A stretch of 11,206 bases of DNA from SIG714 sp045629725 (GTDB taxonomy: Bacteria > Bacillota > Clostridia > Oscillospirales > CAG-272): NCBI GenBank assembly GCA_045629725.1, contig JAZQRT010000145.1:1-11206 (forward strand), in the 5' to 3' direction. The stretch's first letter is position 1; every line of letters starts with the position of its first letter. The position numbers and the translations under genes are program-made. Below are positions 1-7,572 of this stretch, piece after piece. Under the pieces are notes generated by a model. The model made no database searches and had not been told where the DNA came from. It saw nothing but the letters and a program-made list of their open reading frames with translations.

Positions 1-1137
1 GGCGGCGGACAGGTCGGCGACAGCGGTATTCTTGTAAACTGTGACGGAGCCGAGATTTCGGTTATCGACACAAAGAAAACAAACGACGTTTACGTTCACG
101 AGATAAAGGTAGACACGGGTGTACTCAAGGTAGGCGACACACTCACTCTCAAGATAGACAGAGAAAGACGTCTTGCTATAAAGAGAAACCACTCTGCGTG
201 CCATCTTCTTCAGGCGGCTCTTCGTCTTGTGCTCGGCACTCACGTTGAGCAGGCAGGCTCCTACGTTGACGAATACAGAGTAAGATTTGACTTCACTCAC
301 CTTGCGGCTATGACGATAGAGGAGATTGAAAGGGTTGAAGCAATAGTTAACTCTCACGTTCTCGCATCCGAGGGATGCTCCACTACCCTTACCGATATGG
401 AGGGCGCAAAGAAGCTTGGCGCTATGGCTCTCTTCGGTGAGAAATACGGCGACACCGTAAGAGCGGTTAAGATAGGCGTTTCCTCCACAGAGCTTTGCGG
501 AGGTACTCACGTTAAGAATACCTCAAACGTCGGACTTTTCAAGATCGTTTCCGAAACCTCCGTTGCTGCAGGTGTACGCAGAATTGAAGCGGCAACAGGT
601 CTTGAGATTTTAAATCTTCTTGCAGAAAAGCAGACTCTTATTGAAAAGACTGCAAAGGAAATGAAGGTTGCAAATCCTGCAGATATCGCAAAGCGCGCTT
701 CTCAGATGGCAACAGAACTTAAAAACGCAAATTCCGAGATCGAATCCCTCGAGGCTAAGATAGCAAATGCTAAGCTTTCCTCCATCAAATCAAGTGCTAA
801 GGACGTTTCTGGAATATCCGTTATCGTAACTAAGGTTGAGGGCATTACTATTGACGCGGCAAGAGGTCTTTGCGACGAGATAAAGGTTGAAACACCCGCA
901 AGTGTAACCGTATTCGCTATTGTAAACGACGGAAAGGCTAACCTTGTTTGCGCTTGCGGTAAAGAAGCAGTTGCAAAGGGTATGAACGCAGGTAAGATCG
1001 TTAAGGAAATGGCAACCATCTGCGGAGGTGGCGGCGGCGGACGTCCCGATAGCGCAACCGCAGGTATCAAGGACATCTCCAAATACCCCGAGGCTGAGGC
1101 TCGTCTTCCCGAGATCATCGCAAGGGACGTTAAATAA
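1..1137 (+). CDS. alaS: Alanine--tRNA ligase, C-terminal part (5' end outside window)
   Basis: AlaRS charges tRNA-Ala with alanine and hydrolyses mischarged Ser/Gly-tRNA-Ala; it is a cytoplasmic housekeeping enzyme. The reading frame is open from base 1 and encodes the last 378 residues of a protein usually about 870-880 long, so the catalytic and tRNA-recognition domains lie off the left edge. The visible part starts with GGQVGDSG, leading into the editing domain. All four zinc/editing residues are present: the two His of HSACH (codons at 190 and 202), and the Cys and His of CGGTH (codons at 496 and 508). A predicted helical linker rich in Lys/Glu/Ala follows (about 600-790), then the DHHA1 domain with the glycine-rich signature GGGGGGRPDSATAG near 1024-1065. 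The gene ends in TAA at 1135-1137. The family assignment is certain and no key residue in the visible part is missing. Confidence 0.97.
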   Translation, partial: GGGQVGDSGILVNCDGAEISVIDTKKTNDVYVHEIKVDTGVLKVGDTLTLKIDRERRLAIKRNHSACHLLQAALRLVLGTHVEQAGSYVDEYRVRFDFTHLAAMTIEEIERVEAIVNSHVLASEGCSTTLTDMEGAKKLGAMALFGEKYGDTVRAVKIGVSSTELCGGTHVKNTSNVGLFKIVSETSVAAGVRRIEAATGLEILNLLAEKQTLIEKTAKEMKVANPADIAKRASQMATELKNANSEIESLEAKIANAKLSSIKSSAKDVSGISVIVTKVEGITIDAARGLCDEIKVETPASVTVFAIVNDGKANLVCACGKEAVAKGMNAGKIVKEMATICGGGGGGRPDSATAGIKDISKYPEAEARLPEIIARDVK

Positions 1138-1203
1138 CGTATTTATTATGGGTTTTCACCCAAATAACGAACAAAGGCACAAACAAAACACTCTTATTAA
1201 AGC

Positions 1204-1241
1204 TTTTGACCTACCTTTTTTATAAGAAAGGTAGGTCAAAA
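1204..1241. repeat. Perfect 15-bp intergenic palindrome between alaS and hprK
   Basis: The arms are 1204-1218 (TTTTGACCTACCTTT) and 1227-1241 (AAAGGTAGGTCAAAA), with an 8-base loop. The T-run lies on the 5' side and the A-run on the 3' side, so on neither strand is the stem followed by a U-tract. It is therefore not a classical intrinsic terminator. An A-rich tract continues to about 1266, just before the hprK ribosome binding site. It may be a dispersed palindromic repeat or an mRNA-processing or stability hairpin. The rest of the 139-bp gap shows only a weak 5-bp hairpin (1149-1162). Confidence 0.7.
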
Positions 1242-1276
1242 AAAGAAAAAAATAATAATAAAAAAGGAGCAAGGAT

Positions 1277-2221
1277 ATGGCGGAACGTAGAACTACGACA
1301 ATCAACAACATCATAAATGAGCTCAAGCTTGAGGCGATATATCTTCCCAAAAACGGAAAGACCGAAATACACCGTCCCGATACAAACCGCCCTGCTTTTG
1401 CTCTGACAGGCTTTTTCGATCAGTTTGAAAAGGACAGAATACAGATTATCGGAAATGCAGAGCATTCGTATCTCAGTTCCCTTTCTCCGGGAATGAGAAA
1501 ACACAGAATTGCAGAGTTTATAGCCAGATCTCCTGCTGCGGTAATTTTCACAACTAATTTACCGGTATACCCCGAGTTCATCGAAGAATCGGTAAAATAT
1601 TCAGTTCCGCTTCTCAGAACGTCAAGCTTTACCTCCGAATTTGTTGCATCATTACTTGGATATCTTCAAGTTTGCCTTGCACCCACGGATACCATTCACG
1701 GTGTTTTGTTAGAGATCTACGGTGAAGGTGTACTTATTATCGGAGACAGCGGAATCGGTAAAAGTGAAACTGCTATTGATCTTGTAAAGCGAGGACACAG
1801 ACTTATTGCCGACGATGCAGTGGAAATCTCAAAGGTATCCTCAAAAACACTTGTTGGAAAATCTCCCGAGCTTATCAAATACTATGCCGAGCTTCGAGGT
1901 GTCGGTATCGTTGACGTAAGACGTCTTTTCGGTCTTGAAGCGGTTAAGAACACGCAGAAGATCGATATTGTAGTATATCTTGAGGATTGGGATCCAAACA
2001 AATTCTATGACCGTCTTGGACTTGATACCGAGGAGATGGAGATCCTTGGACTCATGATACCGAGAATAACCATTCCCGTTACACCCGGACGAAATCTTTC
2101 CATCATAATCGAGGTTGCGGCAATGAATCAACGTGAAAAGCGTATGGGCTATAATACCGCCGAGGAATTCTACCAGCGCACCATCGAGCAGGCAGAAAGA
2201 CTTGCAAAAGAAAATGAATAA
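1277..2221 (+). CDS. hprK: HPr kinase/phosphorylase
   Basis: This bifunctional enzyme phosphorylates HPr on Ser46 with ATP or PPi and also removes the phosphate, setting carbon catabolite control in Firmicutes. The 314-aa length is normal for the family. Residues about 1-130 form the N-terminal HPrK domain. The catalytic domain has His141 in the IHGV motif, the Walker A loop GDSGIGKS (156-163), the Asp pair in LIADDAVEI (179-180), the family signature ELRGVGIVDVRRLFG (205-219), and the K-loop PVTPGRN with the following IIEVAAMN (268-284). Thr269 sits where I expect Arg or Lys in this loop. The ATG start at 1277 is supported by AAGGAG seven bases upstream. The TAA stop lies inside the shared terminator hairpin. 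No confident promoter is visible, so readthrough from alaS is possible. Confidence 0.96.
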   Translation: MAERRTTTINNIINELKLEAIYLPKNGKTEIHRPDTNRPAFALTGFFDQFEKDRIQIIGNAEHSYLSSLSPGMRKHRIAEFIARSPAAVIFTTNLPVYPEFIEESVKYSVPLLRTSSFTSEFVASLLGYLQVCLAPTDTIHGVLLEIYGEGVLIIGDSGIGKSETAIDLVKRGHRLIADDAVEISKVSSKTLVGKSPELIKYYAELRGVGIVDVRRLFGLEAVKNTQKIDIVVYLEDWDPNKFYDRLGLDTEEMEILGLMIPRITIPVTPGRNLSIIIEVAAMNQREKRMGYNTAEEFYQRTIEQAERLAKENE

Positions 2222-2260
2222 TATAAAAGGCAGGAACACAAAATTCCTGCCTTTTATATT
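2220..2260. terminator. Bidirectional terminator shared by hprK and the convergent lipoprotein gene
   Basis: A perfect 17-bp inverted repeat: arms 2220-2236 and 2244-2260 with a 7-base loop. The GC core GGCAGGAA/TTCCTGCC is flanked by A-runs on one side and T-runs on the other, so both strands give a GC-rich hairpin followed by U-rich RNA. It overlaps the stop codon of hprK (2219-2221) and that of the opposing gene (2259-2261), so the two reading frames end at the two feet of the hairpin. Confidence 0.9.
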
Positions 2261-3194
2261 ATTTACCTATTGTTGAAAGATCAAATCCCTCTGCATAAAC
2301 CACCTCATAGGTAGCAGTAAGCTCGGTCATGATCTTGAGGTACTCGCTGTACTTATATTCATCTCTCAGATCGTCAAAGTTTTCACTTATGTAATCATCT
2401 GTGATATCAACTCTTTTGGTAATATAATAGCCGTAATCCGCGGTATAAACATCGGAAAGCTCACCAACCTTAAGAGACTTGACCTTACTTTCGTAATTTT
2501 CCTGCATGGTTAGGGGAGCAAAGACGATCATTCCTTTATTCTGGTGGTCGCTGTATTCTTCTGCAAGAGCTTCTATATCCTCTCCTGCTAAAATTCTGGC
2601 ATGGAGTGCCTTTGCAAGCTCCTCGCCCCTCAGACCGTCCTTCTCGGTATCGGGGTAGATAACGATATTTACAGAAGCCATAAATGTGTCTTTAACAGCC
2701 GCTTCAACAACCTTATCACTTGAAATGATTATCATATTTGCTTCCTCTGCAAGATATGCAGACACAACGCTTTCAAGCTCAACGTGATAATAGATGTCAT
2801 AATACACCTGCTGGGAAACGTAATCCTTTGCAAGCTCGGATATCATTGTTTCCGTATCGGGATATGAATCACGCATCGCTTCCATTTCAAGCTTCAGAAG
2901 CTCAAGAGATTCCTCGGTAGGCTCAAGATCGTATTTTTCCGCCATATCTTCGATTGCAACGATCTCACGAAGAGTGCCGAGAGTCTGCTCCAATATTTCT
3001 TCCTCGGACTTGTCCTCATTTCCTGCGGCAAGCTTGTAGGACATGAAAAAATACGTAAACATATCGTAGGATATTTCATGGCCGCCAACCGTAAGCGCAG
3101 TTTCGGGATTGTTTGAATGATATTTTACATTACATGATGCAAGGCTTGACACAAGCAAAATGGCAAGTAATGCAATTGAAATAATTTTCTTCAT
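2259..3194 (-). CDS. Lipoprotein with degenerate PrsA/SurA-like parvulin (PpiC) fold
   Basis: This is a predicted lipid-anchored extracytoplasmic protein of 311 aa. It has a Lys-Lys signal peptide, a hydrophobic stretch at residues 5-19 and the lipobox LASC with Cys21. Residues about 30-170 are acidic and helical, like the SurA/PrsA N-terminal chaperone region. Residues about 172-262 resemble a parvulin domain: a short beta strand, then AKALHARILAGEDIEALAEE, a Lys-Val-Gly-Glu turn near 242-245, and a closing YGYYITKRV strand. The two catalytic histidines expected in HIL and GYHI are replaced by Asn176 and Tyr257, so isomerase activity is doubtful and a holdase role is more likely (inference). 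I chose ATG at 3194 because AAAAGG lies six bases upstream; an in-frame TTG at 3200 would abut that site. It is the last gene on this strand, downstream of the ABC operon and convergent with hprK. Confidence 0.72.
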   Translation of the reverse strand: MKKIISIALLAILLVSSLASCNVKYHSNNPETALTVGGHEISYDMFTYFFMSYKLAAGNEDKSEEEILEQTLGTLREIVAIEDMAEKYDLEPTEESLELLKLEMEAMRDSYPDTETMISELAKDYVSQQVYYDIYYHVELESVVSAYLAEEANMIIISSDKVVEAAVKDTFMASVNIVIYPDTEKDGLRGEELAKALHARILAGEDIEALAEEYSDHQNKGMIVFAPLTMQENYESKVKSLKVGELSDVYTADYGYYITKRVDITDDYISENFDDLRDEYKYSEYLKIMTELTATYEVVYAEGFDLSTIGK

Positions 3195-3208
3195 AATCAA
3201 CCTTTTAT

Positions 3209-3232
3209 AAAAGGGACCGATGGGTCCCTTTT
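3209..3232 (-). terminator. Hairpin terminator or attenuator after the DUF4340 gene
   Basis: A 10-bp perfect stem (3209-3218 with 3223-3232) and a 4-base loop, core GGGACC/GGTCCC. On the - strand it is followed by only four U and then AUAAAAGG, which is the ribosome binding site of the lipoprotein gene. On the + strand the U-run is longer (TTTTTATTTATT), so it can also stop transcription in that direction. With such a short U-run it may be leaky, allowing reduced readthrough from the ABC operon into the lipoprotein gene. Confidence 0.65.
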
Positions 3233-3295
3233 TATTTATTGGATTTTTGTGTTAGAAAACGGAATCGTCCGACTCCTAACAATGTTTAAAAATGC

Positions 3296-5278
3296 TTATT
3301 TTTTCTTTTTCTTACTTTTGGGTGTTTCCTTTGTTATCGACTTTGATGACTTGGACTTTTTGTTCGGATTCTTCTTGTTTGAAAGAACAAGAACATATGC
3401 GGCAACACCTCCGCCAATTATAACAACAGCAACGAGAACCACAATAAGAATGATCTCCGTTGAGGAAATACCGTCCGGTATCTCAGTAGTCTCGGGCACC
3501 TTATTGGGGTCATCCATTGAATATTCTGTCGTTACCACCTTACCGTCGATCAGATCGTTGGTTGCCCTCAAAAGCTTAACAATATCGGAATATCTTACAT
3601 AGGACATACCGATTCCGTCAAGAGTATAATATGCATGACGTGAATTGTAAAGATAGAAGTTCATAAGGTGAGTCTTACCGCTCACTGTCTTTACTGTGAT
3701 CGTAATATGAGGATTTGCAAGGTCTATCTTGGAAATGATATCCTCAGAAACCTCTACCTGTGTAGAAAGAGAAAGTAATACCTTATAGTAATTTGAGAAA
3801 TTTTTAATACCGGATATTTTACTATTGGGTGCGATAGGAGCCGTTCCAAGAGACTCAATTATAACGTTCTCAAGCTTTTTATCATCCGTTATACTAAGCT
3901 TAAAGGTATCCTTAAGAGCAACAAATCCCGAATCAAGATATTCCTTGGGAAGCTTTGTGCTATCGATCGTAATATAATCAACACTATAGAAGGGAGTGAG
4001 GAAGATATATGACTCATAATAGTAAGAGAGCGCATATTCTATAAACTCAACGGATTTTACGGGGACCTCAACAATAATATCAAAGGATACGTTCCATGCA
4101 TAATAAATGTCGCTTCCCTCAAGATTCTGAGTTTTTTCACTGAACATCACCCACTGCTGTGCCATGTGGGATTGGTTTGATGCATACATGGTCTTTGCCT
4201 CAAAAAGAAGCTGACGGTAGGGATTTTCCTTGTCAATACCATATTTTTCAAGAACGTCATCGGGAATATCCTCAAGAGCATCGGGCTTTGCATAAACTAC
4301 CTTGTCACCGGATATACCCTTTTGAAGCACCTCGTAAAGCAAATTACTGTAATCCGCACTTGCATCATATTCGTAAAGCTTTCCGTTTATTTCTGCATAA
4401 AGATGGCTTACCTTTGCTGTTTCCTCAAGAGCCTCTCCTTCAAGCTTTTTAATCTCGAAATAAGGCTTCAGACCTTTGTATATCGCAAAGGATTTGGGAA
4501 CGTAGTCTGTCTGGTCCAAAAGCTGAGTTACAGTGGGAGCCATAAGACTGAACACCGAAGCGTTTATAAGTGAGCCGTAATAGCTGCTGATGATATAAAC
4601 AGTGGGACGCATCTCGCCCTTTTCATCGGTAAAGCAAGCATAATAGCCGGTTGCAGTAGGAATTTTATTTCCCATTGTGACGGTATAGGTCTTGCCGTCC
4701 TTTTTTGTGATGGTATAGCTCGTGGGCATGGATGCCTCATCAAAGCCGTATGCCGACATATCGATCTTATCAACAGACTCGAATTCGATCCTGTCCTGAA
4801 CCTTCATCTGTGTGTAATAGCCTAGAATGGTAATAAGCGCTGAAGAATCATAACTGATATTTTCATATCCCTTAATACCCCATGTGCCGTTTTCCGAGAA
4901 GAAGATCGTCCACTCCTCGTATTTCTGGACAGTTGAGTCGCCGTTTTTTACATCGACCTTATTTTTAATATCAACGTGATCAATATCAGTTTCTGATAAC
5001 ATGGGCATCATTCCAATGCTGCCGCCGGAAAGAATTACCTCTCCGTGGTGGGGGATGGGCAATTCATCATCCGTGGGTTCATCCGTCTGCAAATTTGGAA
5101 TGAGAACCAAAATATACAAAGGAATTATTACCGCAACAAAAGCGGCAAGTATGATTATAAGCTTTGTTTGACGGGAGAGAACGGAGCTCTTCTTTTTTGA
5201 AGGCTCCGCAAGGGGTCTTTCCACGGAATAATCCGCATCCTCGTCCAAAAAGCTTTTATATTCTTTTTCTTTTTTCAT
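3296..5278 (-). CDS. DUF4340-type membrane protein of a Gld-like ABC operon
   Basis: A 660-aa membrane-anchored protein of unknown function. Residues 1-38 are charged and cytoplasmic, about 39-61 form a transmembrane helix, and about 65-605 form a large extracytoplasmic region. This region has repeated beta-rich, acidic segments such as WTIFFSENGTWGIKGYENIS and KKDGKTYTVTMGNKIPT that fit the DUF4340 repeat type found next to GldG-like genes. A second helix at about 608-632 is followed by a 27-residue Lys/Ser-rich tail. The start ATG at 5278 overlaps the stop of the preceding gene by one base (TAATG), with AAGGAG 12 bases upstream. A further-upstream in-frame start at 5362 would encode an out-of-character Cys/Ser-rich leader inside the neighbouring gene. 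It probably forms the outer part of an envelope complex with the ABC proteins (inference). The family call rests on pattern and context. Confidence 0.75.
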   Translation of the reverse strand: MKKEKEYKSFLDEDADYSVERPLAEPSKKKSSVLSRQTKLIIILAAFVAVIIPLYILVLIPNLQTDEPTDDELPIPHHGEVILSGGSIGMMPMLSETDIDHVDIKNKVDVKNGDSTVQKYEEWTIFFSENGTWGIKGYENISYDSSALITILGYYTQMKVQDRIEFESVDKIDMSAYGFDEASMPTSYTITKKDGKTYTVTMGNKIPTATGYYACFTDEKGEMRPTVYIISSYYGSLINASVFSLMAPTVTQLLDQTDYVPKSFAIYKGLKPYFEIKKLEGEALEETAKVSHLYAEINGKLYEYDASADYSNLLYEVLQKGISGDKVVYAKPDALEDIPDDVLEKYGIDKENPYRQLLFEAKTMYASNQSHMAQQWVMFSEKTQNLEGSDIYYAWNVSFDIIVEVPVKSVEFIEYALSYYYESYIFLTPFYSVDYITIDSTKLPKEYLDSGFVALKDTFKLSITDDKKLENVIIESLGTAPIAPNSKISGIKNFSNYYKVLLSLSTQVEVSEDIISKIDLANPHITITVKTVSGKTHLMNFYLYNSRHAYYTLDGIGMSYVRYSDIVKLLRATNDLIDGKVVTTEYSMDDPNKVPETTEIPDGISSTEIILIVVLVAVVIIGGGVAAYVLVLSNKKNPNKKSKSSKSITKETPKSKKKKK

Positions 5279-6846
5279 TATCTGTTCTTTCTCCTTACCC
5301 AAACAACAACTCCGACAATTGAGATCGCAACAGGAAGAATCGCTGTAACTACGATAGTCCAAATGATCTGCTGTCCTTCTGTAATTGTGAGACCCTCGGA
5401 AAGATACTGCTTATAACTGATGTTTACAACGTCAGGGTCAATACTGTTGAGAGACATTGACTTGAGAGCGGCGTATACAATATCTCTGTTTCCGTAGGTC
5501 TTAAGATACTCGTCGCTAACGAAGCTCGATGAAGAACCTGCAAGAACGTATGAAGTATATGTGCTCGCATTATCAACAATAATATCACGTCCCGAGATTG
5601 CAAGAAGGGTCTTGTATCCTGAGTTGAATGACTGAGATGAATCTTCAAGATTCGTTACTGTTGCAGAGTTTGAAATTGTAATGATCGAGTCAACGTAATA
5701 ATCATCGCTGAGAGATGAAGAATTTGTTGCTTCGATCTTCATGGCAGACGCATTTTTGATGAGAGTCTTGATCTCGAGTGATTTGATAGTGCTGATGAAA
5801 GAATATCCAAGTCCGCGGGAGTTGGAGGTACTCTCCTCTTTTGTAACGTAAGTGCCAACTATTGTCTTCTTATCATCGCTGAGCGCATTTGAGGTACCCT
5901 CTGTTACTACGCTTGAGGAATAGTAAATACCGTAATCCTGCATAAGTGACAGAAGCTCGGAAAGATTTCCGTTTGCACTATACTCAGAATCAATGAAAGT
6001 AAGCATGTGGTGAGGAACCTTATCGTAATCCACAAAATCACTGAGCTTCTTAATTTCGTTCACATCACTGTTTACTCCTCCAAAATCCTTTTTGGGAGAG
6101 TTAACGATAACAAGCTTTCCTTTTTCATAGTCGAAATCTTCCTTGGTAAGGTCAATATCCTTTACGGTATAACCTGCAATAGCAAGAAGCTCACGAAGCT
6201 CTGTAAGTGTTGTGTACTCACCGTGACCTGTTGTGATATAAGCAATAGCATCCGTCGAGAAAAGCTGAAGAATGCTTCCCGTCATTTTGCTTTCAATATT
6301 GAAAAGTGTATATTTATCACCGGATGAAAGGCTGGAGTCTGTCAGATAGAAAAGAGTATAAGGAACGGAAATATATTTTCCGTCAGGTCCTTCAAAATAT
6401 ATATCGGTTGTGGTTATAGTCTGTGATGTCTTGTCAACAGAGTGAAGAAGGTATTTCTGCACCTTTTCGGGAGTCTTATTGGGCTCAATAAACTCAAGCT
6501 CAATAAAATCAAATTCTTCCTCATACTGCTTTGCCATCTCATATATCTGCTTCATCATAAGATAGGAAGTATTGGCAATCGCTGTTTCACTGGACATGAA
6601 AACGATCTTAACCTTAAGCTCGTCCTTCTTATCCTCGGGAAGACCGGACTTCATATCATCAAAAAGCACTCTTGTTGTATCTGAGATCTCGTAAAGCTGC
6701 TCTTTGGTCATATCAATATGGAAGAAAGAATAAAGACTGTTTCCAAGAGCTGATACGATAATATTAAGAATGAGTATAGCTACGATAACAAGAGCAGTAT
6801 AGGCAATCGCCATCGAGCCGTATCTGAATTTTTTATTGTTTTTCAT
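5278..6846 (-). CDS. GldG-like ABC-transporter auxiliary protein
   Basis: A 522-aa membrane protein of the GldG/ABC_transp_aux type, the extracytoplasmic partner of GldA/GldF-like ABC transporters. Residues about 12-35 form an N-terminal helix, followed by the family-like motif DMTKEQLYEIS (45-55). The extracytoplasmic domain has YITTGHGE at 203-210, matching the conserved GHGE strand-turn of the family, then a Ser/Thr-rich region around 290-470. A C-terminal helix at about 495-516 ends in RRKNR. The ATG at 6846 has a strong AGGAGG site seven bases upstream. It starts 18 bases after the permease stop, and its stop overlaps the DUF4340 start, which suggests translational coupling. In Bacteroidetes, GldG belongs to a gliding and secretion-linked ABC complex; no gliding genes are seen here, so the substrate is unknown. 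Confidence 0.85.
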   Translation of the reverse strand: MKNNKKFRYGSMAIAYTALVIVAILILNIIVSALGNSLYSFFHIDMTKEQLYEISDTTRVLFDDMKSGLPEDKKDELKVKIVFMSSETAIANTSYLMMKQIYEMAKQYEEEFDFIELEFIEPNKTPEKVQKYLLHSVDKTSQTITTTDIYFEGPDGKYISVPYTLFYLTDSSLSSGDKYTLFNIESKMTGSILQLFSTDAIAYITTGHGEYTTLTELRELLAIAGYTVKDIDLTKEDFDYEKGKLVIVNSPKKDFGGVNSDVNEIKKLSDFVDYDKVPHHMLTFIDSEYSANGNLSELLSLMQDYGIYYSSSVVTEGTSNALSDDKKTIVGTYVTKEESTSNSRGLGYSFISTIKSLEIKTLIKNASAMKIEATNSSSLSDDYYVDSIITISNSATVTNLEDSSQSFNSGYKTLLAISGRDIIVDNASTYTSYVLAGSSSSFVSDEYLKTYGNRDIVYAALKSMSLNSIDPDVVNISYKQYLSEGLTITEGQQIIWTIVVTAILPVAISIVGVVVWVRRKNR

Positions 6847-6864
6847 TTTGCTACCTCCTTGCGA

Positions 6865-7572
6865 TCAGTTCCAACGACGCTTCTCAAGAACGCGCACCGT
6901 AAGGAATACAAAAATGGAACTGAGTGAGATATAATAAATCACCGCAGGAATATCAAAAATTCCATATGTGAAGTTTGTAAATCTTGAAAGAATGGATATC
7001 CAGCTAAGGATAGTCTTGAGCACTGTTGATGAAACAGACGCTTCAATAATGCTTGTACCAATAAGAATAAGAAGGATCGCCATTGTTATGATACATGATA
7101 CAAACTGATTTTCTGTAAGGGATGACACAAACACTCCAACTGCAATACATGATCCGCCGATAAGGAGAATAACGATAACCGAGCCGATAAGGATCGAAAC
7201 AGGAGCGCTTCCATACTCAAACAAAATAATGAAATTAAAGCATGAAACTAAAATTCCTGATGCAAATACAGAAAATGCCGCAAGGAACTTGCCCATTACT
7301 ATCGCAAAAAGGGAAACAGGAGCCGTAAGAAGCAACTGCTCTGTTTTCGTTTTACGTTCTTCTGCAAATACCTTCATGGTAAGGATCGGGATAAGAAGCA
7401 CGAAGGAAAGAAGCAGGTATGAAAAATAGTTTTGAATATAACTTGCCGCACCTGCAAGTATGGTTGCTACAGAAAAGAGCAATCCGTTAACAGCAAGAAA
7501 AATTGCAAGATATACAAATCCGATAGGAGTTGTAAAATAACTTCTTAATTCTCTTTTATAAATGGCTTTCAT
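6865..7572 (-). CDS. ABC-2 family permease, GldF-like
   Basis: The 235-aa integral membrane subunit of the ABC transporter. It begins with the amphipathic MKAIYKRELRSYFTTPIGF that precedes the first helix in ABC-2 permeases, and has about six hydrophobic segments. The cytoplasmic loop FAEERKTKTEQLLLTAPVS (about residues 69-87) is the typical coupling segment of GldF/ABC2_membrane_3 proteins. The start ATG overlaps the ATPase stop codon in an ATGA arrangement, a sign of coupled translation. The GldG-like gene follows after 18 bases. A small single-domain permease presumably works as a dimer with two ATPase copies (inference from the family). Confidence 0.9.
   Translation of the reverse strand: MKAIYKRELRSYFTTPIGFVYLAIFLAVNGLLFSVATILAGAASYIQNYFSYLLLSFVLLIPILTMKVFAEERKTKTEQLLLTAPVSLFAIVMGKFLAAFSVFASGILVSCFNFIILFEYGSAPVSILIGSVIVILLIGGSCIAVGVFVSSLTENQFVSCIITMAILLILIGTSIIEASVSSTVLKTILSWISILSRFTNFTYGIFDIPAVIYYISLSSIFVFLTVRVLEKRRWN

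Noticed and set aside
702..1118. Long open frame on the - strand inside alaS
   Set aside because: It is antisense to a conserved domain and encodes a low-complexity protein with a Pro run mirroring the glycine-rich motif; a shadow of alaS.
1204..1241. Calling the alaS-hprK palindrome an intrinsic terminator
   Set aside because: The stem is followed by A-rich, not U-rich, sequence on the + strand and by GCUUUAAU on the - strand.
1841..2239. Open frame on the - strand inside hprK
   Set aside because: It is antisense to conserved HPrK motifs, starts within the terminator hairpin and has no recognisable protein features.
3195..3200. TTG start at 3200 for the lipoprotein gene
   Set aside because: The AAAAGG ribosome binding site would be directly adjacent to it; the ATG at 3194 has correct spacing and gives a normal signal peptide.
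3250..3281. Second hairpin downstream of the DUF4340 gene (TGTTAG...CTAACA with an inner 6-bp stem)
   Set aside because: It needs a G-U pair and an asymmetric internal loop and has no clear U-tail; too weak to call beside the better hairpin at 3209-3232.
5279..5362. Upstream start at 5362 for the DUF4340 gene
   Set aside because: The extra 28 residues would lie within the end of the GldG-like gene in another frame, are Cys/Ser-rich and have no ribosome binding site; the ATG at 5278 overlaps the previous stop in the usual coupled way.
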